This document shows positions 26,590 to 35,018 of a DNA stretch of 64,000 bases, piece by piece. A program made the position numbers and the translations under genes. This DNA is from BM524 sp041554435 (GTDB taxonomy: Bacteria > Bacteroidota > Bacteroidia > Bacteroidales > F082), in the NCBI GenBank assembly GCA_041554435.1, contig JBFFLX010000001.1:1-64000 (forward strand), read 5' to 3'. The notes under the pieces were generated by a model. It was not told the origin of the DNA and ran no database searches. It was given only the letters and a program-made list of their open reading frames with translations. Numbering within the stretch: the first letter of the stretch is position 1; every line of letters starts with the position of its first letter.

Positions 26590-28326
26590 ATGACTTCTAA
26601 AGGTGATAATAAGGGAATATTTTCAGGTTTATCAGACATAAAGATGAATGAGTTACGCAAGATGATTATTGGCCTCGATAATGAGGACCTAAAGCGTCTT
26701 GCCTTATTTGTTAATGATCCGGAAGCATTTTCTGCAGAAATTAGTGAACTTCTGCCCAACAGCATAAAATTAATGCTTGAGAGCGGCAAAATTTCATACG
26801 ATGAACTTGTTCCTGTTTTTGAGACAGTTCTTCAGGATAGTATTAAAAAAGATCCACAGAGTCTGGCAAAAATTCTATTTCCAATTATGATGCCCGCAAT
26901 TAGAAAGGCCGTTTCTGAGGATTTAAAGAAAATGCTTGACTCAATCAATTCAACACTGGAGCACAGTTTTTCACCAAAAAGGATAGGCTGGAGATTCCAG
27001 GCAATGTTTAGCGGTAAGTCCTATGCCGAAATTGTATTGTCCAATGCGTTTATATTCAGGGTAAAACAAGTTTTTCTTATACATAAAAAAAGTGGACTTC
27101 TCCTAAACGATGCCTTCGATAATTCTTTGTCGGTTACCAAAGATTCCGATATGGTATCTTCAATGCTAAGTGCCATTAAAGATTTTGTTCAGGACTCTTT
27201 TGATGTGGACCAGAGTAATGAGTTGAATACTATTAATGTAGGTAAGTTTAATATTTGGATAGAACAAGGCCCTGAAGCAATTATTGCAACCATTGTTGAA
27301 GGTGATGCTCCAGCATATTTGAGAGAACAAATGAAAGATGCCATCGAAAAAATACATCTTAGATATTCTCTCGAATTGAACAAATTTGAAGGAGATACTG
27401 CCGTGTTTGAAAAAACAAAGCCCTATCTCGAGGCTTGCTTACTTAGTGAACATAAAGAAAGTAAAAAACGAAAACCAATTACCATAATTGTAATCTTTAT
27501 ATTAATTATTCTGGGCCTGGGCTATTTATCCTACATTAGTATTGATAGATATTTAAGGATAAGTGATATGGAAGATGCATTAAATAGTCAGCCGGGCATA
27601 TTAATTACTGATGATGAAACTAATAATGGTAAACGGGTATTTATAGGTTTGCAGGATCCTCTGTCGGTTAACCCATATACGATTGCAAGTCAATATGGTT
27701 TTGATACTTCTAATGTGAGTTTTAACTTTAAAGGCTTTATATCACTTGATAATTCATTAGTATTAAAACGAGCTTATTCCATTTTGAATCCTCCTGAAAA
27801 AGTTATATTGCGTATTGAAAACCAGACTCTATTTGTAAGTGGTGAGGCTGAAGAGGACTGGGTAAATATGGCAAAGTCAAAATATTACTCAATTCCAGGG
27901 ATTGATAAACTCGATTTGTTGGAGTTAAATATATTAACCAGTAATACCATTATCGAAAAAAGAGAGTTTTCCTTAGAGGAATATTATTTTGAGTTTAAGT
28001 ATTTGAAAGTAGAACTAACGGATAATCAAAAGATTAAGTTCGCAAATTTAATAAATGAGGTTAATCAGGTATTAGACTTTAATTTCTCACAGGATTCAAT
28101 ACCTGTTATTGTGGTAATAGGACATACCAGTTACGAAGGTAATCCTGAAGCAAACAAAAAAGTAGCCTTTGATAGAGCTCAGGAATTTATAAACCTAATG
28201 ATTAATGCAGATATTCCAATGGAAGTTCTGGTTCCGAAAACTGATTATGTGGAAGATATAGATTATAAGTATCCGGTTAGATCCGTATCATTTAAAGTTA
28301 TTTATTCAAAACCTGAAGACTTATGA
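26590..28326 (+). CDS. inner-membrane OmpA-like sensor with longin/roadblock-like cytoplasmic part
   Basis: A 578-residue protein with one membrane helix at about 297-318 and no signal peptide, so the first 295 residues are cytosolic. Residues 55-130 carry a helical block ('LPNSIKLML', 'DPQSLAKILFPIMMPAIRKAV', 'ALEHSF'-like 'TLEHSF'). Residues about 155-275 ('VFLIHKKSGLLL', 'DMVSSMLSAIKDFVQDSF', 'KFNIWIEQGPEAIIATI') resemble a longin/roadblock fold, a common partner of small GTPases. Outside the membrane is a BON-like segment (about 330-455), then an OmpA-C-like domain (about 457-575, 'VIGHTSYEGNPEANK', 'RAQEFINLM') that may touch peptidoglycan. Its stop overlaps the GTPase start in ATGA. Confidence 0.78.
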   Translation: MTSKGDNKGIFSGLSDIKMNELRKMIIGLDNEDLKRLALFVNDPEAFSAEISELLPNSIKLMLESGKISYDELVPVFETVLQDSIKKDPQSLAKILFPIMMPAIRKAVSEDLKKMLDSINSTLEHSFSPKRIGWRFQAMFSGKSYAEIVLSNAFIFRVKQVFLIHKKSGLLLNDAFDNSLSVTKDSDMVSSMLSAIKDFVQDSFDVDQSNELNTINVGKFNIWIEQGPEAIIATIVEGDAPAYLREQMKDAIEKIHLRYSLELNKFEGDTAVFEKTKPYLEACLLSEHKESKKRKPITIIVIFILIILGLGYLSYISIDRYLRISDMEDALNSQPGILITDDETNNGKRVFIGLQDPLSVNPYTIASQYGFDTSNVSFNFKGFISLDNSLVLKRAYSILNPPEKVILRIENQTLFVSGEAEEDWVNMAKSKYYSIPGIDKLDLLELNILTSNTIIEKREFSLEEYYFEFKYLKVELTDNQKIKFANLINEVNQVLDFNFSQDSIPVIVVIGHTSYEGNPEANKKVAFDRAQEFINLMINADIPMEVLVPKTDYVEDIDYKYPVRSVSFKVIYSKPEDL

Positions 28327-28817
28327 TAAAAAAGAAAGTAGTAATGTTGGGTTCATTTGCTGTTGGTAAAACCAGTTTGGTACAGCAGTTTGTGAACAGT
28401 ATTTTCTCAGAGAAATATCAAACTACTATTGGAGTTAAAATAGATCAGAAAACTGTGAATATTGATGGACAGGATATAAATCTTCTTTTATGGGATATTC
28501 ATGGAAACGATGATTATCAGAAAGTTAAGCCTGCTTATTTGATGGGATCATCGGGTTGTTTTATTGTTATTGATGGTACCCGCAGGGCAAGCCTGGATGT
28601 GGCAAACGAACTTATTGAAACAGTGAATAAAACTGTTCCTAAGGCTTCAGTAGTAGTATTGATAAATAAACTGGACCTGAAGGATGATTGGGATATTAAT
28701 GCCGATGATATTAGCGACTTTAAATCCAGAGGTTTTACGGTGATAGAAACAAGCGCAAAAACAAATAATGCAGTTGATGAAGCATTTGATACTATTACTA
28801 AATTAATGATGAATTAA
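28323..28817 (+). CDS. Rab/Ras-like small GTPase
   Basis: A 164-residue soluble GTPase with all five G boxes: P-loop GSFAVGKTS (10-18), switch I T34/T35 in 'YQTTIGVKI', switch II 'WDIHG' (57-61), 'NKLD' (115-118) and 'ETSAK' (142-146). This is closer to Rab/Ras than to Era/Obg or typical MglA. The position of the catalytic glutamine (DTAGQ in Ras) is N62, so intrinsic hydrolysis may be slow. It has no C-terminal cysteine for prenylation. Translationally coupled to the OmpA-like gene (ATGA overlap) and two bases before the kinase gene, it probably relays a signal between them. Confidence 0.92.
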   Translation: MIKKKVVMLGSFAVGKTSLVQQFVNSIFSEKYQTTIGVKIDQKTVNIDGQDINLLLWDIHGNDDYQKVKPAYLMGSSGCFIVIDGTRRASLDVANELIETVNKTVPKASVVVLINKLDLKDDWDINADDISDFKSRGFTVIETSAKTNNAVDEAFDTITKLMMN

Positions 28818-28819
28818 GT

Positions 28820-30325
28820 ATGCTGAAAAATCTCCCCAAGGAAATAGTTAAATATTTAGTAGAAGAACTACCTCCGTTTACAGGTTTGTTACTTGTTAAA
28901 ACAGATGAGAACGGAATCATAGAAGGTTATTATGGTCAGTATATAGATTATTTTACTGAAGAGCCCAAAGCCGGAAAAAATATTCATGATTATAGTCCGG
29001 CACTTTTTTCAATGATACCCCCTTTGGTTTCTCCTATGGTATTGAATAATATTAAATCTACAACTCAAAATTATGCGGATATTCATATTATTGAAACTTC
29101 AGCCGAGGCTTATTGGGTGATTTTCATGGATCAAACAAATGAAGTTGAAAAAATAAGAGATATATTACAACAAATAAATTCAAAGAAACTAAAAATTGAA
29201 TCAGGAAATATAAGCGAAGAAAAGAGTTTGTTTAATGTTTTTGAATATCTTCAACTCAGGGTTATAGGAGATAAAATTGCCATTATTGAAAGTCCTGTAC
29301 CTCTATGGTACAAAAGGTTAAATCACGATTATATTTCTGATGATAATATAGTTTATACTGAACTATTTCCTTATTTAGAAGTATTTGAGTACGAAGCCAA
29401 CGATTTTTGGTCAACTATGATTAATGGAAGACTTAAGTCAGGAATATGGACCGAGTCGACTGCCGATGGCAATGATATTACCCTAAATGCTACTGCTATT
29501 TATTATAATGGTGAAAAATATCTTTTTATACAAGAAGTTGAAGAGGGTTTAGACGGAACTCAGATGGCATTGCAAATGGCAAGAGATCAGAAACTTGCCT
29601 ATGAAAAACTGGAAAAAGCCGAGAGGAAATTAAAAACTCTTTTAGAATATAAGGATAAGTTTGTGTCGATAGTATCACATGATTTGCGCTCTCCGGTAGC
29701 AGCAGTTTTAGGCATTGCAGAACTTTTATTAAATGATAAAGAAGAAATAGAAAAACTTTCAGATTTCAATAAGGATATGCTTGTGAGCATCAAAGAAGAA
29801 ATGCTTCGCTTGCTCGACTATAATGATAAACTCTATCATTGGTCGAACCTTGAATTGGGAAATTTCGAGATTGTTAAAACTAAGTCTGATTTGCTAAAAA
29901 TTATTGAAACTGCCAAACGAACGGCTAATCAGAAAATGCAGGCTAAAAATATCAGCTTCTCAACAAATCTGAAGAAGCCCCTTCACGTAAATGTTGATAC
30001 AACTTTATTCCTTCAGCTAGTTAATAACCTTATGGCAAATGCCATAAAATTTACACCAGTAAATGGAAATATTTCAATTGATGTTAAACATACAAAGAAC
30101 AATATAGAATTTGCAGTTATTGATTCAGGCGTTGGAATGCCCCAGGAAATATGCAAAAATATTTTCAAAGGCTTTGCCCGAAACAGTACTGTAGGTACAG
30201 GAGGTGAGAAGGGTACCGGATTAGGCTTGGGAATTGTAAAGAAAATAATTGATGCCCATGGATTTCAAATAAAAGTTGAATCTAAAATAAATGAAGGGAG
30301 CCAGTTTATTATATCAATTTCATAA
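28820..30325 (+). CDS. soluble PAS sensor histidine kinase linked to the small GTPase
   Basis: A 501-residue cytosolic kinase without membrane helices. The N-terminal about 110 residues are a PAS-like domain of a particular kind ('GLLLVKTDENGIIEGYYGQY', 'AGKNIHDYSPALFSMIPPL', 'ADIHIIETS', 'YWVIFMDQTNEV'). A second PAS-like unit spans about 140-240. A coiled coil leads to HisKA with H287 in 'VSHDLRSPVAAV'. HATPase boxes are 'NNLMANAIKFT', 'DSGVGMP' and 'GTGLGLGI'. No receiver or regulator gene follows. Its place two bases after the GTPase gene suggests that the GTPase or membrane protein sets its activity. Confidence 0.9.
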   Translation: MLKNLPKEIVKYLVEELPPFTGLLLVKTDENGIIEGYYGQYIDYFTEEPKAGKNIHDYSPALFSMIPPLVSPMVLNNIKSTTQNYADIHIIETSAEAYWVIFMDQTNEVEKIRDILQQINSKKLKIESGNISEEKSLFNVFEYLQLRVIGDKIAIIESPVPLWYKRLNHDYISDDNIVYTELFPYLEVFEYEANDFWSTMINGRLKSGIWTESTADGNDITLNATAIYYNGEKYLFIQEVEEGLDGTQMALQMARDQKLAYEKLEKAERKLKTLLEYKDKFVSIVSHDLRSPVAAVLGIAELLLNDKEEIEKLSDFNKDMLVSIKEEMLRLLDYNDKLYHWSNLELGNFEIVKTKSDLLKIIETAKRTANQKMQAKNISFSTNLKKPLHVNVDTTLFLQLVNNLMANAIKFTPVNGNISIDVKHTKNNIEFAVIDSGVGMPQEICKNIFKGFARNSTVGTGGEKGTGLGLGIVKKIIDAHGFQIKVESKINEGSQFIISIS

Positions 30326-30646
30326 TTCATTAAAATAATAAATCGAACCCATAAAACTTACTTATTAATTATTAATATCAATATTAGGATTTTTTAGGTT
30401 AATTAATCATTTTTACTACTTCTAAAGTTTTTTTTTCACAATCAAATTTATTAATTTTGCACCCCTCAAAAACAGGAATTGTTGTTAATAATTTCACTAA
30501 TTTTGAGGCTGATACAAAAATTATTTTGGATTTAGAATTTGATATTCAAAATTGTGCTGAGGCAAATTCTGAATATAAACTAAATATTCCTTTTAAAGGA
30601 TTTCCGAAATAATAAAATAGGATTATTAATAAAGAAAAAATACGAT
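30326..30646 (+). promoter_or_regulatory. aconitase upstream region with long leader and ATG-less open frame
   Basis: This 321-base gap holds an exact -7 box TAATTTTG at 30452-30459, giving a transcript start near 30466 and a leader of about 180 bases. The leader contains an open frame of roughly 50 codons ending in TAA at 30612 with no ATG (only TTG). Its translation looks protein-like ('NNFTNFEADTKIILDL') but I recognise nothing in it. I see no terminator or riboswitch fold. Confidence 0.4.
30452..30459 (+). promoter_or_regulatory. -7 box (TAATTTTG) of the aconitase gene
   Basis: Exact TAnnTTTG followed by CACCCC, typical of Bacteroidota promoters; a T-rich stretch sits where the -33 box should be. 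Confidence 0.5.
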
Positions 30647-32914
30647 ATGGCTTTTGATATTGAAATGATTAAGGCGCATTATAAGAGAATGCCTGAAAGA
30701 GTGGAAGCAGCAAGAAAATTGTTGGCTCGTCCATTAACTTTAACTGAAAAGATTTTATACTCCCACCTTGATGAGGGAATTGTAAAGCAAGCATATGAGC
30801 GTGCAAAGGATTATGTTAACTTTAATCCTGATCGTGTTGCTATGCAGGATGCAACAGCTCAGATGGCACTCCTTCAGTTTATGCAAGCAGGAAAATCTAA
30901 AGTTGCAGTTCCTTCTACTGCTCATGCCGATCATTTAATTCAAGCCAAAGACGGAGCAAAAGCCGACCTGAACAATGCAAATATGACCAATAAGGAAGTT
31001 TTCGACTTTCTTGCTTCCGTTTCAAGTAAATATGGAATCGGATTTTGGAAACCGGGTGCAGGTATAATTCATCAGGTGGTACTTGAAAATTATGCGTTTC
31101 CTGGTGGAATGATGATAGGTACCGATTCTCATACTGTTAATGCGGGAGGACTGGGTATGATAGCTGTTGGCGTTGGTGGTGCTGACGCTGTTGATGTTAT
31201 GGCCGGAATGCCATGGGAATTAAAAATGCCAAAACTTATTGGTGTTAAACTTACCGGTAAACTTAACGGATGGACCGCTCCCAAAGATATCATTTTAAAA
31301 GTGGCCGGAATATTAACAGTTAAAGGAGGTACTGGTGCTGTGGTTGAGTATTTTGGCGATGGTGCTTTAAGCCTATCGGCAACAGGTAAAGGAACTATAT
31401 GTAATATGGGTGCTGAAATAGGTGCTACAACTTCTACTTTCGGTTACGATGAAAGTATGGAACGTTATCTTAATGCCACCGACAGGCATGACGTTGCTGA
31501 GTTGGCAAATGGTGTTGCTGAACATCTTACCGGAGACTCTGAGGTTTATGCAAATCCGGAAAAATATTTTGATGAGTTAATAGAAATTGATCTTAACACA
31601 TTAAGTCCTCACCTGAACGGACCTTTTACTCCTGATCGTGCCACAGAAGTTGCTGATATGAAAAAACAAGCAAAAGAAAATGGATGGCCAATTGACATTG
31701 AATGGGCATTAATTGGATCATGTACTAATTCATCCTACGAAGATTTAACCCGTGCTGCGAGTATAGTTAAGGATGCAAAAGATAAAGGTCTTACTATTAA
31801 ATCAAACCTTGGAATTAACCCCGGTTCAGAACAAGTTAGATATACTGCTGAACGCGATGGATTAATTGATATCTTCGATTCTGCGGGAGCAAGAATTTTT
31901 ACAAATGCCTGTGGACCATGTATAGGGCAATGGGCAAGACCCGGTGCAGAAAAAGAAGAAGTAAACTCAATCGTTCACTCCTTCAATCGTAACTTTGCAA
32001 AGCGTGCCGACGGTAATCCTAATACCAATGCATTTGTAACTTCCCCTGAAATGGTTGCTGCAATTGCTATAGCCGGTCGTCTTGATTTTAATCCATTGAC
32101 TGATAAGTTGGTGAACGATAAAGGTGAAGAAGTAATGCTGGCCGAACCAAAAGGTATTGAACTTCCTCCTTTGGGCTTCGATGTAAAAGATAATGGATAT
32201 CAACCACCTGCTGAAGATGGATCTGATATTGAAGTTGTTGTAAAGCCAGACTCAAACAGGCTCCAACTGCTCGAACCATTTAAACCCTGGGATGGTAATG
32301 ATATTAAAGGCATGAAGTTGCTTATTAAAGCAAAAGGAAAATGTACTACCGACCATATTTCCATGGCAGGACCATGGCTGAGGTTCAGAGGTCATCTCGA
32401 AAATATAAGTCAGAATTTACTAATTGGAGCCATTAATTACTTTAATGATGAGTCAAATTCTGTAAAGAACCAACTTACAGGTGAATATATTGAAGTTCCT
32501 GCCGCTGCCGCTGCTTATAAGCAAGCTGGTATGGGTTCAATAATTGTGGGTGATGAAAATTATGGTGAAGGTTCTTCAAGAGAACATGCGGCCATGGAAC
32601 CTCGTTTCCTTGGTGTTAAGGCAGTTATTGTTAGATCTTATGCTCGTATTCATGAAACCAACCTTAAAAAACAAGGTGTGCTGGCATTAACTTTTGCCAA
32701 CAAAGAAGATTATGATAAAGTATTGGAAGACGATTCTATCGATATAGTAGGTTTAGAAAACTTTGCTCCGGGCGAATCTTTGAAACTTGTTCTGAATCAT
32801 AAAGATGGAAGCAAAGACGAGATAATGGCAAACCATACTTATAATGCCAGTCAGGTTGATTGGTATAAGGCCGGTAGTGCTCTTAATTTGATAAAAATAA
32901 ATAACGCTGTTTGA
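30647..32914 (+). CDS. acn: aconitate hydratase, mitochondrial type
   Basis: A 755-residue aconitase of the type found in mitochondria and Bacteroidota, interconverting citrate and isocitrate in the TCA cycle. It begins 'MAFDIEMIKAHYKRMPERVEAAR' in two family-typical blocks. The 4Fe-4S ligands are the cysteine in 'GSCTNSSYED' (about 359) and the pair in 'ACGPCIGQW' (about 422 and 425). 'GTDSHT' and the C-terminal swivel domain with 'GEGSSREHAAMEPR' are present. Single gene with a good terminator and a long leader. Confidence 0.96.
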   Translation: MAFDIEMIKAHYKRMPERVEAARKLLARPLTLTEKILYSHLDEGIVKQAYERAKDYVNFNPDRVAMQDATAQMALLQFMQAGKSKVAVPSTAHADHLIQAKDGAKADLNNANMTNKEVFDFLASVSSKYGIGFWKPGAGIIHQVVLENYAFPGGMMIGTDSHTVNAGGLGMIAVGVGGADAVDVMAGMPWELKMPKLIGVKLTGKLNGWTAPKDIILKVAGILTVKGGTGAVVEYFGDGALSLSATGKGTICNMGAEIGATTSTFGYDESMERYLNATDRHDVAELANGVAEHLTGDSEVYANPEKYFDELIEIDLNTLSPHLNGPFTPDRATEVADMKKQAKENGWPIDIEWALIGSCTNSSYEDLTRAASIVKDAKDKGLTIKSNLGINPGSEQVRYTAERDGLIDIFDSAGARIFTNACGPCIGQWARPGAEKEEVNSIVHSFNRNFAKRADGNPNTNAFVTSPEMVAAIAIAGRLDFNPLTDKLVNDKGEEVMLAEPKGIELPPLGFDVKDNGYQPPAEDGSDIEVVVKPDSNRLQLLEPFKPWDGNDIKGMKLLIKAKGKCTTDHISMAGPWLRFRGHLENISQNLLIGAINYFNDESNSVKNQLTGEYIEVPAAAAAYKQAGMGSIIVGDENYGEGSSREHAAMEPRFLGVKAVIVRSYARIHETNLKKQGVLALTFANKEDYDKVLEDDSIDIVGLENFAPGESLKLVLNHKDGSKDEIMANHTYNASQVDWYKAGSALNLIKINNAV

Positions 32915-32928
32915 TAAAATAGTCACTA

Positions 32929-32973
32929 AAGCAAACTTCTTATTGTATGATTTATAAGGAGTTTGCTTTTTTT
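32929..32973 (+). terminator. rho-independent terminator after the aconitase gene
   Basis: AGCAAACTTCTT (32930-32941) pairs with AAGGAGTTTGCT (32956-32967), one mismatch, with a T-run to 32973. It lies 15 bases after the stop codon. Confidence 0.85.
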
Positions 32974-33068
32974 ATGTCTATATTTTTTTAAAAAACCCCT
33001 CTTGTTTGTGTATGAATTGATAAAAACAAACTAAGTTTGTTGTTTATTTCAAACGAAATTAAATTGTT

Positions 33069-33785
33069 ATGAAAAGATTCATATACTTTTTTGCTGTAAT
33101 TATTTCAACTTCCATATTGTTTTCTTCATGCCAACCATGTATCGATGGAATGGGTCCTGTTACCAAAGAAACAATTGAATTTAAAAAGTTTAGTAAACTG
33201 GATTTGCGGATACCAGCGAAACTAACCATAAAACTTGGAAATGATCATGTAGCAACTATTTCTTCCAACGATAATATTTTGAAAAATATAAGAGCAAAAG
33301 TGAAAGGAAAAACTCTTGTTATTGGTTCAAAAAATTGTATTTCCAGCGCTGATGAACTGAAAATTGAATTGATAGTTAATAGTTTAGATGAAATAACTCT
33401 AAATGGTTCAGGCAGTATTAAATCGGTTTCTCAGCTTAATGCTGATGATATGGAATTGCAAATAAATGGTTCAGGTAATATTCTTACTGAAGTTTTTGCA
33501 ACTGATTTGAAAGCAACAATAAATGGCTCAGGAAACATAATAATCAATGGAACTGTGAAAGACGCCGATATAGAAATAAACGGTTCCGGCGATTTTAAAG
33601 GGATTGCTTTAGATGCATTTACATCCGATATTGAAGTTAATGGATCCGGTGATGTACGTCTTAATGTAAAAAATGATTTATCAGTTAAAATCAAGGGTAG
33701 CGGCTCAGTTTACTATCTTGGTGAACCAAAAATAAGAACAAAAATTGACGGGAGCGGAGAGGTTAAAAAATTAAACAGCAAGTGA
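33069..33785 (+). CDS. head-GIN (DUF2807) domain lipoprotein
   Basis: A 238-residue lipoprotein: the signal peptide ends 'ILFSSC', with lipidated C21. The rest is a DUF2807/head-GIN domain, a right-handed beta helix built of repeats of about 22 residues, each with an 'NGSGxI/V' turn (seen at least six times: LNGSGSI, INGSGNI twice, INGSGDF, VNGSGDV, IDGSGEV). These proteins are common in Bacteroidota, surface or periplasmic, and of unknown function. Stands alone between the aconitase and porQ genes. Confidence 0.9.
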   Translation: MKRFIYFFAVIISTSILFSSCQPCIDGMGPVTKETIEFKKFSKLDLRIPAKLTIKLGNDHVATISSNDNILKNIRAKVKGKTLVIGSKNCISSADELKIELIVNSLDEITLNGSGSIKSVSQLNADDMELQINGSGNILTEVFATDLKATINGSGNIIINGTVKDADIEINGSGDFKGIALDAFTSDIEVNGSGDVRLNVKNDLSVKIKGSGSVYYLGEPKIRTKIDGSGEVKKLNSK

Positions 33786-33881
33786 TTTTATTATTTTTGT
33801 GAATTATTTATTAAAAACTAAATTCAAAATAATAAATGTCGATGGGCTGCGTTATTTGGGAAACTTATTAAAAATCAACAA

Positions 33882-34928
33882 GTGAATAAACGACCACTAC
33901 TTTTAGTTTACATCATATTATTATTAGTTGGCAACGTTTCTGCTCAAATAGGCGGTAATTATGCATATCCTTTTTTGGAAAAACCGGTTTCGGCCCGTGT
34001 AGCGGCTTTGGGAACAAATTTCTCTTCAATAGATGATAATGATATAAATCTTGGCTTTGTAAATCCATCTCTTATAAATAGCAATATGAATAATGCTATT
34101 TCTTTGGCTTATGTGAATTTCTTTTCCGAGATAAATTATGGTTTTGCCCAATATGGAAGAAGCTTTAAAAAGGCCGGAAACTTTATTGGTACATTACAAT
34201 ATTACGATTATGGTACTTTCGATTATGCCGACGAAGGAGGAACTCAGGGAGGTACTTTTGGGGCACAGGACTTTGCCTTTAATCTGGGATGGGGAAGACA
34301 ACTGGATTCTAACTTTTCCATAGGTGCCACCGCAAAAATTATTTACTCATATTACGAATCCTATAATTCGTTCGGACTTGCCGTTGATGTTGCAGGTAGT
34401 TATAGATCCAATAATGACTGGATGATGTCGTTGATTGCCAGTAATATAGGTATGCAGATGAAAACCTATGTTCCCGGAAGCAGAGATCCATTACCATTTA
34501 ATATGCAGTTTGCTATCGCTAAAAGATTAGAACATGTACCTTTTATGTTCACATTAGTTTATGATCATATTGAGAAATGGGACCTTACTTACGAAGATCC
34601 GAATAATCCTTCAGGTACTGTGGATCCAATTACCGGGGAAGTAACACCCAAATCAGGGTTCACAAAATTTGGTGACCAGTTATTGCGACATTTTATTGTT
34701 GGCGGTGAAATTTATATTGGAAAAAATATAGTTCTGAGAGGTAGTTATAATTATCGTCGTCGTGCCGAACTTAAAGTGGAAGATAAGTTGGGTATGGTTG
34801 GCTTTAGCTGGGGAGTGGGGATTAGAATTTCAAAATTCAAAATTAATTACTCACGATCTACTTACCACCTGGTTGGATCACCAAACTATTTGACTTTGGC
34901 TTTTAACCTGGATTCATTCCGAAAATAA
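33882..34928 (+). CDS. porQ: type IX secretion system protein PorQ
   Basis: A 348-residue outer-membrane barrel with a signal peptide (ILLLVGNVSAQ). It opens 'GGNYAYPFLEKPVSARVAALG' and 'NDINLGFVNPSLIN', as PorQ proteins do. PorQ works with PorZ and PorU/PorV in the T9SS attachment complex that links cargo to A-LPS. The remaining sequence shows barrel strands and ends 'LTLAFNLDSFRK'. The start is GTG at 33882; no ATG lies before the signal peptide. ispH follows after about 90 bases. I recall cmk between porQ and ispH in some relatives; it is absent here. Confidence 0.87.
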   Translation: MNKRPLLLVYIILLLVGNVSAQIGGNYAYPFLEKPVSARVAALGTNFSSIDDNDINLGFVNPSLINSNMNNAISLAYVNFFSEINYGFAQYGRSFKKAGNFIGTLQYYDYGTFDYADEGGTQGGTFGAQDFAFNLGWGRQLDSNFSIGATAKIIYSYYESYNSFGLAVDVAGSYRSNNDWMMSLIASNIGMQMKTYVPGSRDPLPFNMQFAIAKRLEHVPFMFTLVYDHIEKWDLTYEDPNNPSGTVDPITGEVTPKSGFTKFGDQLLRHFIVGGEIYIGKNIVLRGSYNYRRRAELKVEDKLGMVGFSWGVGIRISKFKINYSRSTYHLVGSPNYLTLAFNLDSFRK

Positions 34929-35018
34929 TATCAAAATTTAATTGAATTATATTGCATTTATAAAAATGTAATGTGTGCGTATTATATCTTTAGTAATTTT
35001 ACATTTCAATTTCAGAAA

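Noticed and set aside
30340..30355. TCGAACCC-like string that resembles a tRNA T-arm end
   Set aside because: No acceptor, D or anticodon stems could be paired around it; not a tRNA.
33036..33067. TTTG-N20-TAAATTGT before the head-GIN gene
   Set aside because: The -7 box is weak and ends one base before the ATG, so the transcript would start after the start codon.
34971..35018. Upstream extension of ispH (start at 34971)
   Set aside because: The extra 16 residues are not like the family, and the standard start at 35019 gives the conserved N-terminus.
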